DNA from: Limnobaculum allomyrinae
GTDB lineage: Bacteria; Pseudomonadota; Gammaproteobacteria; Enterobacterales; Enterobacteriaceae
DNA length: 64,000 bases
Direction of reading: 5' to 3'
Assembly: GCF_016649425.1 (NCBI RefSeq)
Contig: NZ_JADRCR010000003.1
Span: 230,600-294,599 of the forward strand
Every line of letters begins with the position of its first letter. Position 1 is the first letter of the stretch. A program made the translations under genes and the position numbers. The notes under the pieces are model-generated. The model worked only from the letters and a program-made list of their open reading frames with translations. It made no database searches and was not told where the DNA came from. Shown here piece after piece: positions 11,015 to 19,757 of this stretch.

Positions 11015-13156
11015 TTATTTAGCTTTCAGCGCACTCAGCACGCGTCTGACAAATAAGATACAAACAATCACAAATACCGCCAGACCCAGCAGTTGTTCAA
11101 CCACACCGGAGCTACCGAAAACAGGCTCAAGCCATGAGCTGATAGACAGAGGCGCATCGCTACCGCCGTTACTGATACTGATTACAATCAGTACCGCCAG
11201 CGCAACACCCACTAAGCTTTCACCAACAATCAGGCCAGAAGCGATCAGGGCACCTTTGCGCTCAACCGGCTTATACATCTCTTTGAAATCACCATTCTGC
11301 GCCTGAGCACGTTTTTTCACCTGAGACGCAACCAGCCAGGAAAGAACTGAACCAATGATCAGCGGAGCTGTGATAGCCGGTGGCAGGTAAATCCCCATAC
11401 CTACAGCCAGCGCAGGAATACGCAGCTTGCTGCCTTTCTTGGCCAGCATCACATCAATCATAATCACTACCGCACCCACCACCAAACCGGTGATGATCAT
11501 GGTCCACTCCAGTTTATGGGAGAAAATACCCTTGGCAATGGTAGTCATTAAGGTTGCCTGCGGCGCAGCCAGCACCTGATTAGGATCCATATCCGGACGT
11601 GGTGTGGCACCCGTAAAGCCATAAGCGTTATACAGCAGCTCAAGCACCGGAGAGATAACCGCCGCACCGACGATACAACCAATTAACAATGCAACCTGCT
11701 GGCGCCATGGCGTTGCTTTTACCAGATAGCCGGTTTTCAAATCCTGCAGGTTATCGTTAGAAATAGTCGCAATAGCCAATACTGCACTGGTGGTAAAAAT
11801 TGCCAACGCAGTCGCAAAGTTAGTACCTTGCTCGGTTTCCAGCATCCCATTCAGACCACCTAAAAACAGCAGCAGCAGAGAGATAGCCGTAATGGCAATA
11901 ATACCAATACCAGAGATTGGGCTGGCAGATGAACCTACTAAACCCGCCATATAACCACAGGCCGCAGCAACCAGGAAACCAATCAGGAAAGCAAAAATAA
12001 CGGAAGCAAACACCAGACCCCAGGCCGTTGTAGCAGATAAACCGCTATCAGCAACGAAAGAGTAGAAGGTTCCAATCAGTACCAAAAACATCACTACGCT
12101 GATTAACAAAACAATCTTCGGCGACAGATCCAGCTCGGTTCTTGGAATAACTTCCCCTGTGTTATTTTTATTTAACGCCCGCAGAGAAGTTTTCATGCCT
12201 TCAATAATTGGCTTAACCAGCGTCAGCAGAGTCCAGATAGCAGCGATCGCTAATGTACCGGCACCAATAAAGCGCACATTGGTTTTCCACAATGTCATCG
12301 CCAGCGCGCTAATCGAGCCGCTATCGACGATATCCATAGGCACCGAGACGCCCCAGGAACTTAACGTTGCCAGCCCTTCCGCACTACCGGTTAATGAACT
12401 GATAATCGGAATAGCAACACCCCAGGCAATGATTGAACCCACCAGAATGGCGATACCCGCGGCAATTCCAATCAGATAACCCGCACTCAGTAACGCTAAA
12501 GAGAAACCTAATGGAATCTGGAAAATGGCACGACCCTGAGTAAACCAGTAGCTGGCACCGTCCGCCAAAATACGCAGACCATTGGTGGCAAAGCTAACCG
12601 CGGCAGCAATAAAACCACCAAACAGAATATCGCGAAAACCATTGTCTTTATCGTCACCAACACCCTCATTGGTACTGACTAACTTATCGTTCTCATCCAC
12701 ATAGTCATTACAGCCGGCTTTCAGAATCTCTGCGGCGGCAACCCCTTCCGGATAAGGCAGATTGCTCTTCACTACCATCGCATGACGCAGTGGAATAGAG
12801 AACACGACCCCTAACATACCGCCTGCAGAACAGATCAATAACGTCTGCCAGAACGGGAAGCTGTTCCAGTAGCCAATCATTAGCAAGCCAGGAAGGATAA
12901 AAATAACGGATGACAGCGTACCGGCAGCAGATGCCTGCGTCTGTACCATGTTATTTTCTAAAATATTCGACTTCGAAAAGAAGCGCAGCACTGCCATTGA
13001 GATAACGGCAGCAGGGATCGCGGATGAAAAGGTTAAACCTACCTTCAACCCTAAGTAGACGTTTGATGCAGTGAATACCACGGTAATCAACGCACCAATG
13101 ATAATTCCGCGCAGCGTAAGCTCGCGGATTTGTGATGTATTTTCCATATAATTCAT
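11015..13156 (-). CDS. OPT family oligopeptide transporter
   Basis: A 713-residue, very hydrophobic protein with about 15-16 predicted membrane helices. The N-terminal LTLRGIIIGALITVVFTASN and YLGLKVGLTFSSAIPAAVIS, the NIxxNNMVQTxASA stretch and LPYPEGVAAAEILKAG are hallmarks of the OPT/YSL family, which imports oligopeptides by proton symport. No lid or ATPase subunit is nearby, as expected. Either ATG (codon 1 or codon 4) could start it; neither has a clear ribosome-binding site. A terminator follows. Confidence 0.93.
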   Translation of the reverse strand: MNYMENTSQIRELTLRGIIIGALITVVFTASNVYLGLKVGLTFSSAIPAAVISMAVLRFFSKSNILENNMVQTQASAAGTLSSVIFILPGLLMIGYWNSFPFWQTLLICSAGGMLGVVFSIPLRHAMVVKSNLPYPEGVAAAEILKAGCNDYVDENDKLVSTNEGVGDDKDNGFRDILFGGFIAAAVSFATNGLRILADGASYWFTQGRAIFQIPLGFSLALLSAGYLIGIAAGIAILVGSIIAWGVAIPIISSLTGSAEGLATLSSWGVSVPMDIVDSGSISALAMTLWKTNVRFIGAGTLAIAAIWTLLTLVKPIIEGMKTSLRALNKNNTGEVIPRTELDLSPKIVLLISVVMFLVLIGTFYSFVADSGLSATTAWGLVFASVIFAFLIGFLVAAACGYMAGLVGSSASPISGIGIIAITAISLLLLFLGGLNGMLETEQGTNFATALAIFTTSAVLAIATISNDNLQDLKTGYLVKATPWRQQVALLIGCIVGAAVISPVLELLYNAYGFTGATPRPDMDPNQVLAAPQATLMTTIAKGIFSHKLEWTMIITGLVVGAVVIMIDVMLAKKGSKLRIPALAVGMGIYLPPAITAPLIIGSVLSWLVASQVKKRAQAQNGDFKEMYKPVERKGALIASGLIVGESLVGVALAVLIVISISNGGSDAPLSISSWLEPVFGSSGVVEQLLGLAVFVIVCILFVRRVLSALKAK

Positions 13157-13468
13157 GCTGTTAGTTTGCTTTCGTTATTTCTTATGCGGCCTGATACTTT
13201 CCGGCACGCTGTATATGTATCGGACAAATCAAAACGTACATATTTTGATGGGCCGATTATATCGAAATAATGACAAAGTAACTTCTAATTATTTTAGCAA
13301 CGAAAGCATAACTTACTGGATATTGATGTAAATCTTGTAACATTCAATTAATACTATCGTCTCATGCGATAATTTCATTGAAATCAGAGATCAATATTCG
13401 CTATCGGAATTAAAAAAACATCATAGCGTTGGTTTTTTGGCGAGCATGAAACAAAAAGTAAAAGGTGG
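13157..13468. promoter_or_regulatory. Intergenic region upstream of the OPT gene
   Basis: This 312-bp AT-rich stretch must hold the promoter of the OPT gene. A short palindrome, ATCAAAA / TTTTGAT with an 8-nt centre (13228-13249), could be an operator or just a hairpin. I see no confident promoter and no gene. Confidence 0.35.
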
Positions 13469-14314
13469 TTACCCTAATCGCGTCATTACCACACCGGTAA
13501 CAATAACCAGACCCGCCAGAATACGCATTTTATTCAGCGGCTCTTTCAGGAAATAAACCGATATCACCATAGCAAATAAAACGCTGGTTTCACGTAATGC
13601 CGCCACCAGCGCAATAGGTGCCTGACTCATCGCCCAAATAACGATGCCATAAGACAGCAAGGACATAATGCCGCCAATAGTACCGGGCCGCCAATGCTGT
13701 TTGATTTTATCCCAGCTGGAAGATTTATATTTCAGATAAAAAATAAACGCCATGATGATGCCATTAATAGCAAACAACCACAGGGTGTAAGCTATCGGAT
13801 TCAAACTGGCGCGGGAGCCCGCACCGTCCGACAGGGTATAACATGCAGTAAACATCGCGGTGATTAACGCATAAAGTAATGTTTGCCCGCTCATCTTTGA
13901 TGCACTTCGCCTGCCGGAAATAGCCATTAGCAAGACCCCGCTAACCAGCAACATCGCACCTACCATCCCTAAAAATGGCGGCACCTCACTGAGGATAATC
14001 CAGCTCAGCAAAGCGGCCAGCATTGGTGCACTGCCTCTGGCAATCGGATAAACCTGCCCTAAATCGCCACTGGCATAGGCCCGGCTGAGAAACAAACAAT
14101 ACCCGGTATGAAACAGCATGGATAACGCTAACCACGGCAAGGATTCGGCAGCAGGAAAATCGACGAAAAATAGCCCTATCACCGCAACGACACCAGAAAA
14201 CACCGCAACTAAAGTCACACCAAGAAAACGATCACTGCCGAATTTGACCATCGCGTTCCACCCGGCATGAAGCAATGCCGCAGTCAGAACCGACAGAAAC
14301 AGAAAGGTGGTCAT
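13469..14314 (-). CDS. EamA-family (DMT superfamily) transporter
   Basis: A 281-residue, ten-helix inner-membrane protein with two EamA repeats. Features include HAGWNAMVKFGSD in the first helix pair, the mid-protein SGVLLMAISGRR junction, and ALVAALRETSVLFAMVIS in the second repeat, as in drug/metabolite transporters. Substrate unknown. The gene is alone; its promoter would lie in 14315-14490. Confidence 0.85.
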   Translation of the reverse strand: MTTFLFLSVLTAALLHAGWNAMVKFGSDRFLGVTLVAVFSGVVAVIGLFFVDFPAAESLPWLALSMLFHTGYCLFLSRAYASGDLGQVYPIARGSAPMLAALLSWIILSEVPPFLGMVGAMLLVSGVLLMAISGRRSASKMSGQTLLYALITAMFTACYTLSDGAGSRASLNPIAYTLWLFAINGIIMAFIFYLKYKSSSWDKIKQHWRPGTIGGIMSLLSYGIVIWAMSQAPIALVAALRETSVLFAMVISVYFLKEPLNKMRILAGLVIVTGVVMTRLG

Positions 14315-14493
14315 GGCGCAAATATCCGATGATAGTTTTTATTTATATCGCCCGTGCGATAAAACACAAATACAGGCGAGCGATCATATTGATTTTTCAA
14401 TATGATAACTATCATCTTTTTGCTGAAGTTTCTACTGTGTTGTGGCTATATCACTTTGAACAAAGCGTGAGTAAAGGAATAAACAAAAATCCC

Positions 14494-14540
14494 AAAAAAA
14501 CTGAACCGACCGGATATCATTTTTCAATTCCGGTCGGTTC
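14494..14540 (-). terminator. Terminator of the MFS gene
   Basis: A perfect 12-bp stem GAACCGACCGGA / TCCGGTCGGTTC (14503-14514 and 14529-14540) is followed on the minus strand by a T-rich tract, just after the gene that ends at 14547. Confidence 0.88.
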
Positions 14541-14546
14541 GGTAAA

Positions 14547-15890
14547 TCACTCTTCCAGACGTTTCGGATCTTTAAAGAATGGTAATGCCAGCATAGACAG
14601 CAGCGTTGCGCCCCCCAGATACCATGCCGGCGCGGTCAGACTGTCTAACCAGACAATCGACTGAGTGGCAAAGAACTGAGCGAAGCCACCAAAAATGGCC
14701 ACCCCAATGCTGTAAACCAGTGCAAATCCCAAAGCACGAATACGTTTTGGTAGTAATTCAGAGATAACCAGCATCACCGGCACAGCGCCCAGCGTAGTGA
14801 AGCACACCATCACAAACACCACCGAGAGTAAAACCGCAGGCTCAGGGTAATTCACCAGCAGCCAGAACGATGGATAGGCCAATAGCAGGATCACCGTTCG
14901 GGAAATCACCACCAGCTTTTTCCGCCCCACATGGTCACTTAATACCCCAACTAACAGACCGCCAATAAAGGTTAATATGCCAGCTAACAGCATGGCGGCA
15001 TAAGCATAGTTCTGATCCATCTTCAGGTACTTAGCGGCATAGGTACCGTAATAGTACAGAGAGATGTAGGTAGCCACCGTGCTGCCAATGGTCAGCAAAA
15101 TACCAATAATGATCACCCGGATATGCTGCCCCAGTAACTTCACGGCACTTTCACGCACTACCGCAGCCTGAGTTTTAGCCGCCTTTGGATGCGGCATATC
15201 GTTTTCCAGACTCAGACGCAGCCAGCAGCCAATAGGAGCCAGAGCCACACCAATGAAGAACGGCACACGCCATCCCCATTCGGACATCACATCAGGAGAG
15301 TTAGTTATTACCGGTAAATAAGCGCTCAGACTTAATGCGACTAATCCACCAAAGGTCGTTGCCAGCCCCTGAGTGGCCAATGCCCAGCTGCTGTAGAAAC
15401 CACGGCGATTTGCCGGAGCAGATTCCACCAGCATTGACATAGAAGCACCGACTTCGCCACCGGCAGCAACCCCCTGAATCAAACGGGCCAGCACCAGTGT
15501 GATAGTTCCCCAATAACCCGCACTGGCATAAGTGGGAGCAATACCAATCAGTAAGGTACCCAAACTCATTAATGAAATCGTCAGTACCATCGCTGGCTTA
15601 CGGCCAAAGCGGTCAGCGTAAGCACCAATCAGAATGCCGCCTAAAGGACGCATAAAAAAGCTAACGCCGAAGGTGGCAAAAGCCAGCAGCAGTCCGATAT
15701 TAGGATCGCTGGTCGGAGGGAAAAACAGTACCCCGATATACACCACGAAGAAGTTGTACACCCCAAAATCAAAAAACTCTAAAGCATTACCAAACGCCGA
15801 AGCGAAGATAACGCGTCGACCGCTAACCTTCTTTTCCGGTTTGGCGGCCGCAACCTCCTCTGAGGCGGTTGAGGTTAATGTATCTGCCAT
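14547..15890 (-). CDS. MFS transporter, metabolite:H+ symporter (MHS) type
   Basis: A 447-residue, twelve-helix protein. The N-terminus with FGNALEFFDFGVYNFFVV, the loop GAYADRFGRKPAM, RLIQGVAAGGEVGAS and the second-half GVLSDHVGRKK loop are typical of the MHS subgroup (ProP, ShiA and KgtP relatives), which imports small acids by proton symport. It lies 75 bp downstream of the truncated M20 amidohydrolase gene on the same strand. The two may once have formed an uptake-and-hydrolysis operon for an N-acyl amino acid. Confidence 0.92.
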   Translation of the reverse strand: MADTLTSTASEEVAAAKPEKKVSGRRVIFASAFGNALEFFDFGVYNFFVVYIGVLFFPPTSDPNIGLLLAFATFGVSFFMRPLGGILIGAYADRFGRKPAMVLTISLMSLGTLLIGIAPTYASAGYWGTITLVLARLIQGVAAGGEVGASMSMLVESAPANRRGFYSSWALATQGLATTFGGLVALSLSAYLPVITNSPDVMSEWGWRVPFFIGVALAPIGCWLRLSLENDMPHPKAAKTQAAVVRESAVKLLGQHIRVIIIGILLTIGSTVATYISLYYYGTYAAKYLKMDQNYAYAAMLLAGILTFIGGLLVGVLSDHVGRKKLVVISRTVILLLAYPSFWLLVNYPEPAVLLSVVFVMVCFTTLGAVPVMLVISELLPKRIRALGFALVYSIGVAIFGGFAQFFATQSIVWLDSLTAPAWYLGGATLLSMLALPFFKDPKRLEE

Positions 15891-15965
15891 TTTTCCTGTC
15901 CTTAGTCATCCATAATGAAAAGCAATTTTTAATTTACTTATTGTTTTCAATATTATTTTTATAAT

Positions 15966-16388
15966 TTATTTCAAATAAGCTTCGGTCAGCGCACACCAAT
16001 AAGTGCTGCCTGGCACCAGACACTTATCGTTAAAATCGTAGCCCGGGTTATGTACCATGCAGGAACCCTCGCCTTTCTCCCCATTTCCTACAATCAGGTA
16101 ACAACCATTCGGGTTGGCATCCAACATAAAGGCGAAATCCTCACTCCCCATCAGCGGTTTAGCCCCATAGATAGCTCGCTCTTCGCCAAACTGCTGTTTC
16201 GCCACCTGCCAGGCAAACTGTGTCATCTGTTCCTGATTCACCAGCACAGGAGTACCGTTAAGGTGGTTGACATCCGCCGTGGCACCAAAGCTCTCCGCCT
16301 GTGCTTTCACCAGTTCAGGAATACGTTTCAACAGTAGCTCACGGGTAGGACGACTCAGGGAACGAACGCTGAGCTTCATCACCGCGTC
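15966..16388 (-). pseudogene. M20-family amidohydrolase, C-terminal third only
   Basis: The remaining about 140 residues read VMKLSVRSLSRPTRELLLKR, then the dimerisation and catalytic-domain end with GAKPLMGSEDFAFML, GCYLIVGNGE, MVHNPGYDFND and STYWCALTEAYL. These match the end of hippurate hydrolase-like M20 peptidases, where MGSEDFA holds a metal ligand and VHNPxYDFND is conserved. A full protein has about 390 residues; the N-terminal catalytic half and start are absent. The break lies near 16388, beyond which sequence is unrelated. Confidence 0.85.
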
Positions 16389-16649
16389 AAAAGCCGAGTG
16401 GGAAGATCTGTGTGATGATAATCCAAAGTTTGAAGAACGCCCTTAAGAGTAAAGTTCAGGGGCAATGCCCCTGAATCCATTTTTGTTCCATCGGTTATTA
16501 TTACAAAATGCCAGTTTTGTTTTAAAACGTGATGTTCCCCAAATTTCTGTCCCCATTCTTGCCATTTCTTTGCTGGTCAAAGCCTGAATAATCCTCTAAT
16601 GTAAATTTATTGTTACAAAATCAAGCTATTTCATCACAGAGGAAACGTT

Positions 16650-18386
16650 ATGTTGAGTATGTTAAGAAAAGGCAGTGTGCGATATCTGATCTTAGCTTTT
16701 CTGCTGTTTTGGCAGGGAACATTAGCTGCGAAAGTCGTCTCCTACGGTGTTGAAGAGGATATCTTCCACCCGGTTTATGCGAAAAACGGTATGGTTTCTT
16801 CCGTCAATAGCACGGCAACGCAGGTAGGCGTCGAGGTACTGAAACAAGGTGGTAATGCGGTTGATGCGGCTGTTGCCATTGGCTATACCCTGGCGGTTAC
16901 CCACCCACAAGCCGGAAATATTGGCGGCGGTGGTTTTATGCTTATTCGTACCAAAGATGGCAAAACAACCGCTATCGACTTCCGGGAAATGGCGCCATCA
17001 AAAGCGACGCGGGATATGTTTCTGGATGAGAAAGGCAATGCTGACAGCAAAAAATCACTCACCAGCCATTTAGCATCAGGCGTTCCTGGCACCGTTGCCG
17101 GTTTTGCTTTAGCCAATGAGAAATATGGCTCAATGCCGGTGGCAGAGCTGCTGAAACCGGCGATTAAGCTGGCAAAAGAGGGCTTTGTGGTCAATGATGC
17201 GCTGGCAGATGATTTAGATGTTTATGGGCGGGAAGTTCTGCTTGATAACCCGAATAGCCGTGCCATTTTCATTAAGCCGGACGGTACTCCGTGGAAAAAG
17301 GGCGAAATGCTGGTTCAGACCGATCTGGCAAACAGCCTGAGTTTAATTGCCGCTGACGGCCCTGCTGCCTTTTATCAGGGAAAGATTGCTGATGAAATAG
17401 CCGATGAGATGGCAAAGAATGGTGGTCTGATTACCAAACAAGATCTGGCGGCGTATAAAGCCATTGAGCGCACGCCAGTCTCCGGCACCTACAAAGGCTA
17501 TGAGATCTACTCAATGCCAGCCCCATCTTCTGGCGGTATCCATATTATTCAGATTCTGAATATTCTGGAAAACTTCGATCTGAAATCCATGGGCCAAAAC
17601 AGTGCTGATGCTATTCACGTTATGTCAGAAGCCATGAAGTATGCCTATGCTGACCGTTCAGAATATCTGGGAGATCCGGACTTCGTTAAAGTACCGGTTA
17701 GCGCGCTGACCAGTAAGAAATACGCTAAACAACTGGCTTCACAAATTCATCTGGATAAAGCTAATCCGTCCAGCACCATCAAACCGGGCAAACTCGAGCC
17801 ATATGAAAGCGACCAAACCACCCACTACTCCGTGGTTGACTCTCAGGGTAATGCTGTAGCGGTAACTTATACCCTGAATACTAACTTTGGTAGCGGTATT
17901 GTGGCAGGAAAAAGCGGCATTCTGTTAAACAACCAAATGGACGACTTTTCCGCCAAACCGGGGGTTCCCAACGTATATGGCTTAATCGGCGGTGAAGCTA
18001 ACGCAGTTCAGGCTGGAAAACGCCCGCTGTCCTCTATGTCACCTACTATTGTCACTCAGGACGGTAAAGTGGTTCTGGTCACCGGTAGCCCTGGCGGCAG
18101 CCGTATCATTACTACGGTATTACAGATTGTTCTTAATACTATTGAGTTCAATATGAATATCGCTGAAGCCACTAACGCACCACGAATTCACCATCAGTGG
18201 TTGCCGGAAGAGATTCGGGTTGAGAAAGGCATCAGCACCGATACCATTAAGCTGCTAGAGAAAAAGGGTCATAAAGTCAGCGTCAAGCCAACGATGGGCA
18301 GTACTCAAAGTATTGTGGTGACACCGGAAGGGCTGTTTGGGGCTGCGGATCCGAGATCTAAAGATGATTTAGCGGCGGGGTATTAA
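16650..18386 (+). CDS. ggt: Gamma-glutamyltranspeptidase (periplasmic)
   Basis: Ggt cleaves glutathione and other gamma-glutamyl compounds in the periplasm. The 578-residue precursor has a Sec signal peptide (hydrophobic LILAFLLFWQGTLAA, cleavage expected after the Ala pair). It has the substrate-pocket regions GGGFMLIRTKDGK and DFREMAPSKA, the autoprocessing site DQ|TTHYSVVD with the nucleophile Thr near residue 390, and the SSMSPTIV and GSPGGSRIITTV motifs of the small subunit. It is single, with 200 bp upstream, and is followed by a long repeat-rich region. Confidence 0.96.
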   Translation: MLSMLRKGSVRYLILAFLLFWQGTLAAKVVSYGVEEDIFHPVYAKNGMVSSVNSTATQVGVEVLKQGGNAVDAAVAIGYTLAVTHPQAGNIGGGGFMLIRTKDGKTTAIDFREMAPSKATRDMFLDEKGNADSKKSLTSHLASGVPGTVAGFALANEKYGSMPVAELLKPAIKLAKEGFVVNDALADDLDVYGREVLLDNPNSRAIFIKPDGTPWKKGEMLVQTDLANSLSLIAADGPAAFYQGKIADEIADEMAKNGGLITKQDLAAYKAIERTPVSGTYKGYEIYSMPAPSSGGIHIIQILNILENFDLKSMGQNSADAIHVMSEAMKYAYADRSEYLGDPDFVKVPVSALTSKKYAKQLASQIHLDKANPSSTIKPGKLEPYESDQTTHYSVVDSQGNAVAVTYTLNTNFGSGIVAGKSGILLNNQMDDFSAKPGVPNVYGLIGGEANAVQAGKRPLSSMSPTIVTQDGKVVLVTGSPGGSRIITTVLQIVLNTIEFNMNIAEATNAPRIHHQWLPEEIRVEKGISTDTIKLLEKKGHKVSVKPTMGSTQSIVVTPEGLFGAADPRSKDDLAAGY

Positions 18387-18389
18387 GTA

Positions 18390-18725
18390 ATATTTCGGTC
18401 GGAAGACCATCTGCTCTTGATTCTGGTGTTCGGCGGGCTAAGCCCGCCGATTGGCATTTTTACTATTGGCTGCGGTGGATATTCCGGTCGGAAGACCGTT
18501 TGTACTTAAGCTATGTGTACGTCGGCCTTGCCGACGATTGGCTTTTGGATAGTTGGAACCTGAGGATATTCCGGCCGTAAAGACGGTATTGCTCATATCA
18601 CAAATGTGCTCGGTCGGAAGACCATCTGTACTTAAGTCTGGAGTGTGTCGGGCCTAGGCTGCCTACGGGCACTTCGTTGGCTTACGCCAAGTCGACCCCC
18701 ACGGCACCCTCTCCCGACAATTAGC
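18390..18725. repeat. Mosaic intergenic repeat with variable hairpin cores (tandem copies)
   Basis: Three full or near-full copies start with CGGTCGGAAGACC plus a shared tail (ATCTGTACTTAAG or variants) and end with CGATTGGC or CAATTAGC (18392-18456, 18482-18543, 18608-18726). A shorter related start lies at 18564. Between these ends sits a different hairpin in each copy: CGGCGGG/CCCGCCG, CGTCGGC/GCCGACG, and a larger insert flanked by TGTCGGG/CCCGACA. The last copy resembles an inverted copy at about 25590-25780. No protein is apparent. Confidence 0.7.
18431..18461 (+). terminator. Possible terminator after ggt (inside the repeat)
   Basis: CGGCGGG-CTAAG-CCCGCCG forms a strong GC-rich hairpin 45 bp after the ggt stop, with a short T run about 6 nt later. 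It belongs to the repeat element and may have been recruited as a terminator. Confidence 0.5.
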
Positions 18726-18773
18726 AATGTTAACTGCCAGCCAGATGATTCATTCAAGCATTTATTCTTATAT

Positions 18774-18808
18774 TTAGCCCTTAGCCCTTAGCCCTTAGCC
18801 CTTAGCCC
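18774..18808. repeat. Heptamer tandem repeat TTAGCCC x5
   Basis: Five perfect head-to-tail copies of TTAGCCC, with a partial sixth, in non-coding sequence between ggt and the lemA pair. Such a short tandem repeat can change copy number by slippage. No coding consequence is visible. Confidence 0.9.
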
Positions 18809-18859
18809 TTCAGGTTAAAGCATCCGAATGTTGCCGAAGGAAGACCAGAGGCAGCACGA

Positions 18860-19091
18860 GCCGCATGGATGCGGCGAGAGGCATAGCGACGCCGGACAAA
18901 ATTGCAGGAGCAATTTTGAACAGCACGAAGTGCTGACCCAAAGGGTCGAGCCTCATGGATGAGGCGAGTACTCCGGCTCTATGCCGGTGCGTTAAGCCGC
19001 TGGGCTGACTGAGGTTGCCGCCGCACGCGGCGGTCAACAGTCGGCTGCGCAGGTGCGGGGAGTGCAGAGGGGCGTTCACCCCAACGCCCCT
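18860..19091. repeat. Cluster of eight perfect short palindromes
   Basis: Eight perfect inverted repeats with 5-9 bp arms and 2-6 nt loops lie in 232 bp: GCCGCAT/ATGCGGC (18860), AAAATTGC/GCAATTTT (18898), CAGCAC/GTGCTG (18921), GACCC/GGGTC (18935), GCCTCAT/ATGAGGC (18950), CCGGC/GCCGG (18973), CCGCCGC/GCGGCGG (19018) and AGGGGCGTT/AACGCCCCT (19068). No protein family is recognisable. It could be a structured RNA or a composite palindromic element. Confidence 0.75.
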
Positions 19092-19184
19092 TTGCTCGAC
19101 GCAAACTCCACAGCCAAGACAAACACAACACTTAAAGCGGCGAAACTTACACTAGACCAAACATTCAAAAGCGACCAACTTCCA

Positions 19185-19757
19185 TCAATGTATATCCGGC
19201 CGATACTCAAACCCACTCTCTGCCTGCGCATCACTAAACGTCTTCAGCTTTCTCTTCTTATTAAACAAGCTATTAATCAGAGAATTAGGCACCACTTCGA
19301 TACCATTATTGAAGTCTTCCACATTCTGGTTAAAGATGCGGATAGCGGCACCAATATTTTCCTGCTGTTCTGAAATTTCAGCCATGACATTGTTATACAG
19401 CGATGAGGCTTTCAAATCCGGGTAGTTTTCTGCCACAGCATACAGCCCACTTAACAGGCTGCTGGTTTTGGTTCGGGTTTCTGACAGCGTTGCCAGATTC
19501 ATATCTTCAGTATTCAGGCGATTCAGTGAAGTGCGCAGCTCTGTGACCTTGGCCATAATGGATGACTCATACTGGCTATACTGGGCGGCAATCTTCTCCA
19601 GATCGGGAATAATGTTGTTTTTTTGTCGTTCCTGAACCACCACATCAGCCCAGGCACGGGCGACGGCGTTCATGCGGCTAACGATACCGTTATAAATCAC
19701 GATACCTATAATAATCACCAGTACGATGAGGCCTAAAGGGATCCATAGTTCTAACAT
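19185..19757 (-). CDS. LemA-family membrane protein (first copy)
   Basis: LemA proteins have one N-terminal membrane helix (here about residues 5-24, LGLIVLVIIIGIVIYNG) and a cytoplasmic helical bundle. The family features NxxV.RAWADVVVQ.(R)xNIIPDLE and LYAVAENYPDLKAS are visible. The last about 35 residues (FNKKRKLKTF onward) are polar. Biochemical role unknown. Its ATG shares one base with the stop of the DUF3137-like gene upstream (TAATG), so the two are co-translated. LemA and DUF3137 proteins are often neighbours. Confidence 0.88.
   Translation of the reverse strand: MLELWIPLGLIVLVIIIGIVIYNGIVSRMNAVARAWADVVVQERQKNNIIPDLEKIAAQYSQYESSIMAKVTELRTSLNRLNTEDMNLATLSETRTKTSSLLSGLYAVAENYPDLKASSLYNNVMAEISEQQENIGAAIRIFNQNVEDFNNGIEVVPNSLINSLFNKKRKLKTFSDAQAESGFEYRPDIH

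Noticed and set aside
18810-19079. A minus-strand frame of 89 codons across the palindrome cluster
   Set aside because: It lies wholly inside inverted-repeat sequence, resembles no protein family and has no clear ribosome-binding site.
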